This document shows positions 52,988 to 61,817 of a stretch of DNA of 64,000 bases, piece by piece. The position numbers and the translations under genes were made by a program. Below the pieces are notes generated by a model. That model saw only the letters and a program-made list of their open reading frames with translations, searched no databases and was not told where the DNA came from. Numbering within the stretch: the first letter of the stretch is position 1; the number at the start of each line of letters is the position of its first letter. This stretch comes from Candidimonas humi. Lineage in GTDB: Bacteria > Pseudomonadota > Gammaproteobacteria > Burkholderiales > Burkholderiaceae_B. The DNA lies in the NCBI RefSeq assembly GCF_019166065.1, contig NZ_JAHTBN010000011.1:1-64000 (forward strand), in the 5' to 3' direction.

Positions 52988-54415
52988 ATGCGATCCGATG
53001 ACTTATTCACGAGCCTGGAAACCATTGTCGGCCCCGGCGGCATACTTACAAGCACAGCCGACACAGCCGCCTATAACCTGGAACACCGGGGCAATTTCCC
53101 CGGCCGCGCGCTCGCAGTCGTCCGGCCCCGGACTACGGCCGAGGTCAGCGCGGTAATCAAGGCTTGTGCCCATGCACGTACGCCCATCATTCCCCAAGGC
53201 GGCAATACCGGGCTGGTCGGAGGCTCGACCCCGGATGATTCGGGGCAGGAAGTCGTGCTGAGCCTCGAACGCATGAGACGAATTCGGCAAGTCAACCCGC
53301 TGGACAACACCATAACAGTTGAATCGGGCTGCATCCTGCAAAGTGTACAAGAAGCCGCAACAGCCCATGGCCGGATGTTCCCCCTGACCTTGGGTTCCGA
53401 AGGCAGCGCGACCATAGGCGGCAATCTGTCGACCAATGCCGGCGGCGACCAGGTCATACGCTACGGCAATACGCGCGAGCAGGCGCTGGGCCTGGAAGTC
53501 GTATTGGCCGACGGCAGCATACTGAACGGCCTTTCCCCCCTGCGCAAGGACAATTCGGGCTACGACCTCAAGCATTTATTCATAGGCGGCGAAGGCACGC
53601 TGGGCGTGATCACGGCCGCGACGCTGAAGCTCTACCCTTTGCTGCGCCAGCAAGCCACGGCCTGGATCGCCGTACAAGATGCGCGCCAGGCGGTGGCGCT
53701 GCTGGCGCGCCTGCGCGATGTCCTGGGCGATCGCATCACGGCATTCGAGATCATGGCCAGGGCCACGGTGGACCTGGTGCTCAGGCATTTTCCGGATTTG
53801 CAGGAGCCTCTGCCCGGATCCAGGCCATGGATACTGCTGGTGGACGTATCCGACACATCCGTTCGATATCCGCTGCAGGAAGAATTCCAACTGGCACTGG
53901 CCGAAAGCATGGAGCAAGGGCTGATTCTGGACGCCGCCGTGGCTTCGTCCGAGCGCCAGTCCCAAACCATGTGGCAGATACGCGCGAGCATCCCCGAAGC
54001 CCAACGCAAGGAAGGGCCATCGCTCAAGCACGATATTTCCGTGCCTATCCCCCGCATCGCGGATTTCATCGACGCCACGGTCCCGAAGATGAGCGCCATC
54101 GTGCCCGGCATCCAGTGCATCACCTTCGGGCACGTCGGCGACGGCAACCTGCATTTCAACCAGAGCATGCCTCCCGGGATGGCCAAGGAAAGCTTTCTCG
54201 CCCAGGCCGATGCAATCCACGACCTGGTGCACGAGACGGCAGCGCATATGCAAGGTTCTATTTCGGCCGAGCATGGAATCGGCCGCCAGAAGCAGGAAAT
54301 TTTCATGCACTACAAAGACCCGGTAGCGATATCGGCCATGTACCGGATCAAGGCTGCCCTGGATCCGGAAAATCTGTTCAACCCAGGCCGCTTGCTGCCC
54401 CTGCGCAACTCCTGA
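52988..54415 (+). CDS. FAD-linked D-2-hydroxyacid oxidase/dehydrogenase (GlcD/D2HGDH type)
   Basis: This 475-residue flavoprotein has a PCMH-type FAD-binding domain with PIIPQGGNTGLVGGS (about residues 71-85) and LGSEGSATIGGNLSTNAGG. A C-terminal cap domain carries GHVGDGNLHFN (about 381-391) and EHGIGRQKQEIF (about 428-439), which hold metal- and substrate-binding histidines in relatives. Members oxidise D-lactate, glycolate or D-2-hydroxyglutarate. It is the first gene of the plus-strand unit, 24 bp before the lyase gene. Oxidation of a D-2-hydroxy diacid in the same pathway is inferred. Confidence 0.9.
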   Translation: MRSDDLFTSLETIVGPGGILTSTADTAAYNLEHRGNFPGRALAVVRPRTTAEVSAVIKACAHARTPIIPQGGNTGLVGGSTPDDSGQEVVLSLERMRRIRQVNPLDNTITVESGCILQSVQEAATAHGRMFPLTLGSEGSATIGGNLSTNAGGDQVIRYGNTREQALGLEVVLADGSILNGLSPLRKDNSGYDLKHLFIGGEGTLGVITAATLKLYPLLRQQATAWIAVQDARQAVALLARLRDVLGDRITAFEIMARATVDLVLRHFPDLQEPLPGSRPWILLVDVSDTSVRYPLQEEFQLALAESMEQGLILDAAVASSERQSQTMWQIRASIPEAQRKEGPSLKHDISVPIPRIADFIDATVPKMSAIVPGIQCITFGHVGDGNLHFNQSMPPGMAKESFLAQADAIHDLVHETAAHMQGSISAEHGIGRQKQEIFMHYKDPVAISAMYRIKAALDPENLFNPGRLLPLRNS

Positions 54416-54438
54416 TAAAGGCCCACGAGGAATCACAC

Positions 54439-55809
54439 ATGACGTCTTCTGTCTTTGACTCGATAACGATGCAGCATCTCTGGAGCACAGACGAGCTGCG
54501 GCAAATTTTTTCGGAAGAAAACAAAGTCCAGAAATGGCTCGACTTTGAAACCGCTGTGGCGCAAGCGCAAGCGTCCCTGGGCATCATTCCGCAAGACGCC
54601 GCCGATGCGATTGCGGCGAACGCCCGCGTCGAGAAAATCGATATCCCCCTCATGGCTGCGGAGATGCGGCGCATCAAGCATTCCCTGGTTCCGATGCTCA
54701 AGCAATTGATCGCACATTGCGGCAGTCATGGCCAATGGGTGCATTACGGGCCGACCACCCAGGACGTGCTCGACACCGGCACCGTCCTGCAACTGAAAGA
54801 AGCGCATGCCGTGTTTTTACGCGACCTGAAGGCCTGCGGCAAGGAACTGGCCAGGCTGGCGGAAAAATATCGCGACACCCCCATGGTGGGGCGCACTCAC
54901 GGGGTGCAAGCGCTTCCCATCACTTTCGGCCATAAATGCGCCATCTGGCTGGATGAACTTGCACGCCACCATGAACGCATGCGGCAAGTCGAGCCGCGCC
55001 TGTTCGTCGGCATGCTGGTGGGCGCGGTGGGCACGCAGGCGTCTCTGGGCGAGCACGCCCGGCTCCTCGAAGAGCGGACCTGCGAGGCCCTCGGCCTGGG
55101 TGTGCCGAACATCAGTTGGGGCCCGGCGCGCGACCGCTTTGCCGAATATGCCAATGTGCTGGGCATGCTGGGCGCGACACTGTCCAAGATAGGAAACGAG
55201 CTGCGCAATCTGCAGCGCAATGAATTTTCCGAAGTGGAAGAAGGCTTTTCCGAGGGCAAGCTGGGTTCGTCCACCATGCCGCACAAGCGCAACCCCACCT
55301 CTTCCGAAAACATAGCGGGGCTGTCCCGGGCGCTGCGCTACAACGCCGCCATGATGACCGAAGCCATGCTACAGGAACATGAACGAGACGGCATCGCCTG
55401 GAAGACCGAATGGAAGGCCCTGCCCGAATGCTGCCTGATTGCCGGCGCCCTGCTGCTGCAGTCCCGGAATCTGTTTGCGGGCCTGCGGGTCGACGCCGAT
55501 GCCATGGCGGCGAACCTGAACAAGATGGGCGGATATCTGCTGTCCGAGCGCGTCATGCTGGAATTGGGGAAAAAGATCGGGAAAGACCACGCTCACGAAT
55601 GGATCTACGAGGCATCGATGCATGGCATCGAAAACAAGCTGGATTTCAAGACCGCCATCAGCAAGCACCCGAAAATCGTGGAGGTGCTGTCCGACGCGGA
55701 AATCACGGACTACACCGACCCGATCAACTATCTCGGCCAGACTGGGGCCAGTATCGACCGCACGCTGGCCATACAAAAGTCCAGCGGCTGGATGGAAGAT
55801 GCAGCATGA
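54439..55809 (+). CDS. Aspartase/fumarase-superfamily lyase, adenylosuccinate-lyase-like
   Basis: This 456-residue lyase has the superfamily signature GSSTMPHKRNP starting at residue 276, plus HYGPTTQDVLDTG and GRTHGVQALPITFGHK. These enzymes eliminate fumarate (or a fumarate analogue) from N- or C-succinyl adducts. A purB duty is unlikely given the catabolic neighbours; argininosuccinate-like, iminodisuccinate-like or cycloisomerase functions are possible. The ATG at 54439 follows CGAGGAA and is 24 bp past the oxidase stop, so the two are co-transcribed. Confidence 0.88.
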   Translation: MTSSVFDSITMQHLWSTDELRQIFSEENKVQKWLDFETAVAQAQASLGIIPQDAADAIAANARVEKIDIPLMAAEMRRIKHSLVPMLKQLIAHCGSHGQWVHYGPTTQDVLDTGTVLQLKEAHAVFLRDLKACGKELARLAEKYRDTPMVGRTHGVQALPITFGHKCAIWLDELARHHERMRQVEPRLFVGMLVGAVGTQASLGEHARLLEERTCEALGLGVPNISWGPARDRFAEYANVLGMLGATLSKIGNELRNLQRNEFSEVEEGFSEGKLGSSTMPHKRNPTSSENIAGLSRALRYNAAMMTEAMLQEHERDGIAWKTEWKALPECCLIAGALLLQSRNLFAGLRVDADAMAANLNKMGGYLLSERVMLELGKKIGKDHAHEWIYEASMHGIENKLDFKTAISKHPKIVEVLSDAEITDYTDPINYLGQTGASIDRTLAIQKSSGWMEDAA

Positions 55810-55818
55810 CATCGCCGC

Positions 55819-56718
55819 ATGAATAAACCTCCCATGACTTCTCGCACTGAAAACGCCATGAACCTTCCTCCCTTGATCAGCGTCGCCGAGCTGGCCCGGC
55901 AACTGGCCGGCCCGCAATCCGACATGCTTGTTTGCGACTGCCGCTTCGAATTGGCCAAGCCCCAGGCAGGCCGCCAGAGCTACGAGCACGGCCACATTCC
56001 GGGCGCGCACTATATGGACCTGAACACGGACCTGAGCGATCTGGGCGCACCGGACCAGGGGCGCCATCCATTGCCGGACCGCGAAACTTTTGCGCGAACC
56101 ATGCGAGGCATCGGAGCCAATGACTCCACCCTGATCGTTGCCTACGACGCCGGCGACGGCATGTTCGCCGCAAGGCTCTGGTGGCTGCTGCGATGGATAG
56201 GCCACGGCAAGGTACAGGTGCTGGACGGTGGCCTGCAGGCATGGCGGGCGGGCGGCCATGGCACCAGCGCCAACCCGCCGCCGGCCCGGCCCCAAGGCCG
56301 GTTGCAGGCCAAGCCGCCATTGACGACGGTCGTAAGCCACGAGCAAGTGCTGGAGAATATCGGCTCGAAAGCACGCCTGGTCATCGACGCCCGCAGCCCC
56401 GACCGCTATCGAGGCGAGAACGAAACAATAGACCCCGTCGGGGGCCACATCCCCGGGGCGCACAACCGCCACTTCAAGGACAATCTGACTGCCGACGGCC
56501 TGTTCAAAGAACCCAAGCAATTAGTGGCGGAGTTTTCCGCCCTGATGCAAGGGCGCGCCGCCGACGAGGTCGTCAGCCAATGCGGCTCGGGCGTGACCGC
56601 ATGCCACAACCTGCTCGCCATGGAAGTCGCGGGCATTGCGGGCGCGGCCCTTTATCCGGGATCGTGGAGCCAATGGTGCCGCAAGCCCGGCATGCCCGTT
56701 GCCACCGGAACAGACTAG
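55819..56718 (+). CDS. Thiosulfate/3-mercaptopyruvate sulfurtransferase (SseA type)
   Basis: This 299-residue protein has two rhodanese domains. The C-terminal one is active: the loop CGSGVTAC starts at Cys255, the CGSGVT pattern of 3-mercaptopyruvate sulfurtransferases rather than thiosulfate-specific ones. It transfers sulfane sulfur to an acceptor. Its place as third gene of the oxidase-lyase unit (10 bp after the lyase) hints that the pathway yields a thiol or mercaptopyruvate, but it may be fortuitous. Alternative starts are at 55834 and 55858. Confidence 0.9.
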   Translation: MNKPPMTSRTENAMNLPPLISVAELARQLAGPQSDMLVCDCRFELAKPQAGRQSYEHGHIPGAHYMDLNTDLSDLGAPDQGRHPLPDRETFARTMRGIGANDSTLIVAYDAGDGMFAARLWWLLRWIGHGKVQVLDGGLQAWRAGGHGTSANPPPARPQGRLQAKPPLTTVVSHEQVLENIGSKARLVIDARSPDRYRGENETIDPVGGHIPGAHNRHFKDNLTADGLFKEPKQLVAEFSALMQGRAADEVVSQCGSGVTACHNLLAMEVAGIAGAALYPGSWSQWCRKPGMPVATGTD

Positions 56719-56759
56719 GGCCTGTCGACACCAAGGCAGCACACCACGCGTTATGGCGT

Positions 56760-58001
56760 CTACGCATCCGCGACTTCGGCGCTGCCGGCCAGCATGGGCG
56801 GCGGCGCCTGGATGACGGGCGCGGCCGCGGCATAGATATCGGCGCGGTTGCCGTTGCGCGGCGGATAGATGCGCTGGCCGTTGATGAGCCGTTTGGTGCG
56901 CTTGGCCGACTGGCCCTGGTCGGCCAGCTTGCGGTCCCAGCCTTCGGTGTACACCGCGCCCCACGGGCCCAGGTCCAATATCGTGGTGTACCAATCGATG
57001 CGCAAGGGCAGCAGCGGCGCCCCCATCAGGTCTGCCGCCGCATTGTGCCCCGCATAGCGGCCCATGGGCCGGCCGTGCTGGCAAGACATCACGGACTCGT
57101 GCGCGCCGTCGACCAGCGCATGGGCGCAGTCGCCGGCCGCGAACACGCCGGGCACGCCTTGCACGCGCATGAATTCATCCACCTGTACGCGGCCCAGCGC
57201 ATCGCGCGGCGCAGGGATTTTTTCCATCAGGGGATGCGCCCGCATGCCGCCGCACCAAGCCAGCGTCGCGGCCTCGATGCGGCGGCCGTCGGTAAGCCGC
57301 ACGCCCTGGGCATCGGCCTCGAGCACGCTGGTGCCCGGCAATGTTTCCACCCCCAGCGCGCCCAGCGCCTGCGCGATGACAGGCTGGGCGCCGCCCATGG
57401 CCTGGGCGATCACGGCGCTGCGATCGGCCAGCAGCACCCGCACTTTGTCGGCGTGGGCCGCGCCGGCGATCTTGCGCAGGCGGCCCGGCAGTTCGCAGGC
57501 CAGTTCTATGCCCGTCAGGCCCGCCCCGACCACCAGCACCGTCCAGGCGCCGGGTTCATCGGCACGCTCGGCCAGCCCGGCCAGGTGCCGTTCCAGGCGC
57601 CGGGCGCCTTCGTATGTATCCACGTCGAAGGCGTAATCGGCCAGCCCCGGTATGGGCGGGTGCACGAGGCGGCTGCCCAAGGCCAGCACCAGGCGGTCGT
57701 ACCGCAGTTTGCGCCGCGCGCCATTCTCTTGCACTTCGACCTCGCGGGCAGCAGTGTCGATGTCCTGCACGGCGCCGACGATCCAGCGCACGCCCGCCGG
57801 GTCCAGCACTTCGCCAAGAGGCACGCGGGTCACGTCGAGGTCGGCTTCATAGTTGCGCACGCGTATGGAGTGATAGCCGGTGGCATTGACGACCATGACC
57901 TCGGCCCGCGCGGCCGCCCCCAGTTCGTCCAGTTCGCGGGCCGCGCCCAGGGCGCTCCATAAGCCGGCGAAGCCGGCACCCAATACGAGTATGCGCTGCA
58001 T
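56760..58001 (-). CDS. NDH-2-like NAD(P)/FAD-dependent oxidoreductase
   Basis: This 413-residue flavoprotein has the FAD-binding GAGFAGLWSALG at its start, the NAD-binding GAGLTGIELACEL (about residues 158-170) and the second FAD motif FAAGDCAHAL. It resembles type II NADH:quinone dehydrogenases and related pyridine nucleotide-disulfide enzymes. The C-terminus is A/P-rich and lacks a clear membrane helix. It starts at 58001 after CCGAGGAAA. It is downstream of, and on the same strand as, the second IclR gene (95 bp apart) and convergent with the sulfurtransferase gene. Confidence 0.86.
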   Translation of the reverse strand: MQRILVLGAGFAGLWSALGAARELDELGAAARAEVMVVNATGYHSIRVRNYEADLDVTRVPLGEVLDPAGVRWIVGAVQDIDTAAREVEVQENGARRKLRYDRLVLALGSRLVHPPIPGLADYAFDVDTYEGARRLERHLAGLAERADEPGAWTVLVVGAGLTGIELACELPGRLRKIAGAAHADKVRVLLADRSAVIAQAMGGAQPVIAQALGALGVETLPGTSVLEADAQGVRLTDGRRIEAATLAWCGGMRAHPLMEKIPAPRDALGRVQVDEFMRVQGVPGVFAAGDCAHALVDGAHESVMSCQHGRPMGRYAGHNAAADLMGAPLLPLRIDWYTTILDLGPWGAVYTEGWDRKLADQGQSAKRTKRLINGQRIYPPRNGNRADIYAAAAPVIQAPPPMLAGSAEVADA

Positions 58002-58096
58002 GGCTGTTTCCTCGGGAAACGCCCGGAAAGAAATGAGGCGGTCGTGCCGGGGCGCCGCGGCCGCGAATTTATTGTAGTCCGGGCCTGCGCGGCGGT

Positions 58097-58891
58097 TCAG
58101 CGATGCGCCACCGCGGCGTATTCGTCCGCGATGCGCGCGGCCAGCACGTGCAAGTTCGCGGCGCATTCGGCCTCGCGCTCTTCGGGCATGGCTGCCGCCG
58201 GAAAGGCCCGCGCCAGGCTGCCGATGAGGCGTTTTTCTTCGGGCAGCAATATCGGCACGCCCACGCCCATCACGAAGGGCGTGATCTGGCCGCGGCTGGT
58301 GGCAAAGCCCGTGCGGCGTATCGCCGCCATCTTTTGGCGGAATTCGTCCCAGCTCGCGCCCAGCCCCGCAGCCTCGATATCCTTGGCCGAGCGCAGGTAG
58401 GTCTGGCGGATGCGGTGCGCCGAGAGGTAGGGCAGCATGGCCAGCGACGCCGCGCCCTGGAACAACGAAAAAGGTATGCCGCGCGCGCGCCGTATGGTCA
58501 TGTGCTGGCTGCCGTGCTGCAGCACGTCCGGCCCGACCTTGTAGATGCACAGGACCTTGTCGTCGTAGAGATTGTGCAGCAGCAGCGCGCTGCTTTCCGA
58601 ACGCTCGCCGTCCAGCACCTTGCGCCCCGCGCGATAGAGCGGATCGGTGAGTTCCATCAGGCGCTCGAGTTCGACGATGCGCGGGCCCAGGCTGTAGGTG
58701 CCCGTCGAGGCGGGCGCCACCAGGCCGGCATCGCACAATTCCTTGATATAGCGGTAGGCGGTGGAACGCGTGTAGCCCATGTGCGCCATGATGTCTTCGA
58801 CGGCCACCAGCGGCACGGCGATGGAAAACATCCCGAGGATGTCCAGCGCTCGGCTGAGGGTGGAAGAAGACTCTCTGGGAGCTGGTGTCAT
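58097..58891 (-). CDS. IclR-family transcriptional regulator
   Basis: This 264-residue regulator has an N-terminal winged helix (RALDILGMFSIAVPLVAVEDI, about residues 14-34; STAYRYIKELCDAGLV) and an IclR effector domain (SSALLLHNLYDDKVLCIYKVG, PFSLFQGAASLAMLPYLSA). It is divergent from the RraA-SMP30-TTT operon, and an inverted repeat lies between the two, so it is the likely regulator of that operon. Confidence 0.92.
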   Translation of the reverse strand: MTPAPRESSSTLSRALDILGMFSIAVPLVAVEDIMAHMGYTRSTAYRYIKELCDAGLVAPASTGTYSLGPRIVELERLMELTDPLYRAGRKVLDGERSESSALLLHNLYDDKVLCIYKVGPDVLQHGSQHMTIRRARGIPFSLFQGAASLAMLPYLSAHRIRQTYLRSAKDIEAAGLGASWDEFRQKMAAIRRTGFATSRGQITPFVMGVGVPILLPEEKRLIGSLARAFPAAAMPEEREAECAANLHVLAARIADEYAAVAHR

Positions 58892-58998
58892 GGACGGCTG
58901 TTTTGTGGCTACCCTGGGAATTGTATAGGGTCATGCGCGGATCCGCACATCGGGAACCCATGCACGGCTGGGCGTTCTTTTTCTAATTCTAATGGATA

Positions 58999-59041
58999 AT
59001 CCCATTTATCAGGATAATTTACATTACCTATATAATGGGAT
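58999..59041. promoter_or_regulatory. Inverted repeat between IclR and the RraA operon
   Basis: ATCCCATT (58999-59006) and AATGGGAT (59034-59041) are perfect complements, 27 bases apart, in an AT-rich gap. GGATAAT also occurs twice here (58994-59000 and 59012-59018). It is a candidate IclR site and lies 55 bp before the RraA-like start codon. Confidence 0.6.
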
Positions 59042-59095
59042 ATTATTCTCTTTCTTACAACCACCGCAATATCTATCCTGTGTTCCAGGTAAGCC

Positions 59096-59827
59096 ATGAC
59101 CAATAAAAAACTCACGGGCCGAGTGCCGCCGGAGGCCATACGCCGCATGGATTTGCCGCGGCTGCAGCCGGAACTATTGCAGCGCTATGCCCGCATAGAC
59201 GACCTGACCGGCGCCCTGTCGGACGCCATGGACAATCTCGGCCTGTGCGGCGCCATCCCGGCTTGCGTACTGGCGCCCACGCTGCCGGGCAAGCGCATGG
59301 TTGGCCAGGCCGTCACCGTGCGCAATGTCGAGCGCAGCGAAACCCCCATGCACGCCGCCGCCTCGGGCAAGGGCCGCATGGGCGAACATGAAGCCTACAA
59401 CCTGTCCGAGCCCGGCGACGTCGTGGTCATCGAAGGCCTGGCGGGCATTTCCAATATGGGCGGCCAGTCCGCCACCCTGGCGCACCGCAGCGGCTGCGCC
59501 GGGGCCGTCATAGACGGCTCGTTCCGCGACCCGGACGCCTCGCGCGGGCTGGGCTTCCCCATCTGGTCGCGCGGGGTCACGCCCATTACCGGCAAGTGGC
59601 GCCTGCAAACCGTGGAAATCAACGGCCGGGTGCGCATCGCCGGCATATCGGTGGACGCGGGCGACCTGGTCGCCGCCGACGAGGCCGGCATCGTATTCGT
59701 GCCTTACGCCCACGCCGAAGCCGTGCTGGCCGAGGCCGAGAAAATCGACTCCGGCGACCGCCGCCAGAAGACGGACATCGCCTCCGGCGTCGACCTTGCC
59801 ACCCTCGCGGCGACCCGCTACAAGTAG
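59096..59827 (+). CDS. RraA-family protein (aldolase/decarboxylase-like)
   Basis: This 243-residue member of the RraA/HMG-aldolase family has LSDAMDNLGLCGAIP at the start of the fold, the VERSETPMHAA stretch and the catalytic-type loop GAVIDGSFRDP, where the Arg and Asp of the active enzymes are kept. Related proteins cleave 4-hydroxy-4-methyl-2-oxoglutarate or decarboxylate oxaloacetate; RNase-E inhibition is unlikely in this setting. It leads an operon with an SMP-30-like gene 51 bp downstream. Confidence 0.88.
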   Translation: MTNKKLTGRVPPEAIRRMDLPRLQPELLQRYARIDDLTGALSDAMDNLGLCGAIPACVLAPTLPGKRMVGQAVTVRNVERSETPMHAAASGKGRMGEHEAYNLSEPGDVVVIEGLAGISNMGGQSATLAHRSGCAGAVIDGSFRDPDASRGLGFPIWSRGVTPITGKWRLQTVEINGRVRIAGISVDAGDLVAADEAGIVFVPYAHAEAVLAEAEKIDSGDRRQKTDIASGVDLATLAATRYK

Positions 59828-59878
59828 CAAGCCGATCGAACACCCCTACCGTCATCGACAGCCCCGGGAAGACCCGAC

Positions 59879-60778
59879 ATGCAGATAGAAACCCACGTCT
59901 CCATCGATACTGTCGCGCACAGCGCCGACATCCTCGGCGAAGTGCCTTTGTGGTGCGAACGCAGCCAGCGCCTGTGGTGGGTGGACGTGCGCCGCCCCGC
60001 CCTGCAGCACTATGAACCCGCAAGCGGCCGGCATGCCGCGCAGCGCCTCTACCCCGGCCTGGACACCGTGGGGTCCATCGCCCTGCGCGAGGCTGGCGGT
60101 TTCGTGCTGGCTACGGGCTCGGGCATCTATCTGTACGATCCCGCCAGCGGCGAGCCGGCGCTGCGCATTGCCCACCCCGAAGAAGGCAAGCCCGGCATGC
60201 GCCTGAACGACGGCAAGTGCGACCGGCGCGGCAGGTTCTGGGTCGGCAGCATGCACGACACGAAGCGCGAACCCCTGGGCACGCTGTACCGTCTCGACCC
60301 CGACCACGGCTGCCGCGCCATGCTCGACGGCTTCGTCCTGCCCAATGCCATTTCCTGGAGCCCGGACGATCGCCACATGTATTTCGCCGACACCCACAAC
60401 CAAGTGATCTGGGTGTTCGACTACGACATCGACGACGGCGCCATCAGCAACCGGCGCGTCTTCAAGGACTGGACCCACCAGGCCGGACGCCCGGACGGCG
60501 CGACGGTAGACGCCGAAGGCTACGTCTGGAACTGCATGGTGGCCACCGGCCACCTGGTGCGCCTGGCGCCGGACGGCCGCGTGGATCGCGTCATCCAGTT
60601 GCCGGTGACCAACCCCACCTGCCCCGCGTTCGGCGGCCCCGGACTCGACACCCTGTACATCACCAGCCATTCACAACGCTTTTCCGCGGAACAGCAGGCC
60701 CGCGAGCCCCTGGCCGGCGCGCTGCTGGCGCTGCAGGTCGGCGTGCGGGGCCTGCCCGAACCGCGCTACGGCGGCTGA
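59879..60778 (+). CDS. SMP-30/gluconolactonase-family lactonase
   Basis: This 299-residue six-bladed beta-propeller has metal-ligand motifs LGEVPLW (Glu), PNAISWSPD (Asn) and DGATVDAEGYVW (Asp), plus RLNDGKCDRRGRFWVG, all standard for SMP-30 lactonases. It should hydrolyse a sugar-acid or aldono-lactone. It is the second gene of the RraA-like operon, which suggests a sugar-acid pathway. The exact lactone is unknown. Confidence 0.93.
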   Translation: MQIETHVSIDTVAHSADILGEVPLWCERSQRLWWVDVRRPALQHYEPASGRHAAQRLYPGLDTVGSIALREAGGFVLATGSGIYLYDPASGEPALRIAHPEEGKPGMRLNDGKCDRRGRFWVGSMHDTKREPLGTLYRLDPDHGCRAMLDGFVLPNAISWSPDDRHMYFADTHNQVIWVFDYDIDDGAISNRRVFKDWTHQAGRPDGATVDAEGYVWNCMVATGHLVRLAPDGRVDRVIQLPVTNPTCPAFGGPGLDTLYITSHSQRFSAEQQAREPLAGALLALQVGVRGLPEPRYGG

Positions 60779-60856
60779 AGAACCCGGCCGCGATGCGCGC
60801 CCCCTCGGCCTGGCATCGACGGCCACACTACAAAACAAGGACGGAGACCACTCATC

Positions 60857-61813
60857 ATGCATAAACTCATCCTGCGCTCCCTGCTGGGCGCCTGCGCGGC
60901 CCTGGCCATCGGCCCCGCCGCGCACGCCGCCGAAACCGTCAAGCTGATCGTGCCTTTTTCGGCCGGCGGCCCCACCGACCAGATCGCCCGCATCATCGCG
61001 CCTGGCCTTAGCGACGCGCTGGGCAAGAACGTGATTGTCGATAACCGCGGCGGCGCCGGCGGCGTCATCGGCGATGCGCTCGCGGCCAAGGCGCCGGCCG
61101 ACGGCAACACCCTGCTGCTGACGACTTCCAGCCTGGTGATCACGGCCGGCACCACGCCCAACCTGCCCTACAACCCGCGCACGGCCTTCGACCCCATTTA
61201 TCTGCTGGGCAAGGTACAGACCATGCTGGCGGTGCGCCCCTCGCTGGGCGTGAACACGCTGGCCGAACTGGTCGCCAAGGCCAAGGCGACGCCCAAGGGG
61301 CTGAATTACGGCTCCACGGGCGTGGGCGGCACCATGCAGATCGGCGCCGAACTCTTCCGCCATGCGGCGCATGTGCCGCTAGTGCATATCCCGTATCGCG
61401 GCGCGGCGCCGGCGCTGGTGGCGCTGATGGGCGGGCAGGTAGACCTGGTCAATGCCGACGTACCGGTGCTGCTGCCCTACATCAAGCAGGGCCGCATCAA
61501 GGGCCTGGTCATCTATGACACCAAACGGTCTTCGCTGCTGCCCGACATCCCCGACGCGGTCGAAGCCGGCATGCCCGGGCTGCAGATGAGCAACTGGTAC
61601 GGCGTGCTCGCGCCCGCGGGCACCCCGGCCGCGACGCGCAAGAAGATCGAAGATGCCCTGGCCAAGGTCGTGCATCAACCGGACGTTGCCGCCAAACTGG
61701 CCGCCGCGGGCTTCACCGACCCGATGGGAGCCGCGCCCTTCAAGGCCATGCTGGCGAGCGATTTCGATCGATGGCTGCCCTGGCTCAAGAAAATGGGCAT
61801 CCACACCAACTGA
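60857..61813 (+). CDS. Bug/TTT-family periplasmic solute receptor
   Basis: This 318-residue receptor has a signal peptide ending AAHA|AETV and the family segments VKLIVPFSAGGPTDQIAR and VDNRGGAGGVIGDAL. In the glycine-rich loop, DNRGGAGG replaces the usual ENKPGAGG. It is third in the RraA operon and probably captures the substrate of this pathway. No TctA/TctB genes are seen in the window. Confidence 0.93.
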   Translation: MHKLILRSLLGACAALAIGPAAHAAETVKLIVPFSAGGPTDQIARIIAPGLSDALGKNVIVDNRGGAGGVIGDALAAKAPADGNTLLLTTSSLVITAGTTPNLPYNPRTAFDPIYLLGKVQTMLAVRPSLGVNTLAELVAKAKATPKGLNYGSTGVGGTMQIGAELFRHAAHVPLVHIPYRGAAPALVALMGGQVDLVNADVPVLLPYIKQGRIKGLVIYDTKRSSLLPDIPDAVEAGMPGLQMSNWYGVLAPAGTPAATRKKIEDALAKVVHQPDVAAKLAAAGFTDPMGAAPFKAMLASDFDRWLPWLKKMGIHTN

Positions 61814-61817
61814 ACTG

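Noticed and set aside
53827-54438. Upstream extension of the lyase frame
   Set aside because: It overlaps the FAD oxidase gene in another frame and is not lyase-like; ATG 54439 with CGAGGAA is a proper start.
54439-55809. Assignment of the lyase as housekeeping purB
   Set aside because: Its operon mates are a FAD oxidase and a sulfurtransferase under IclR control, which does not suit purine synthesis; kept as an unassigned superfamily lyase.
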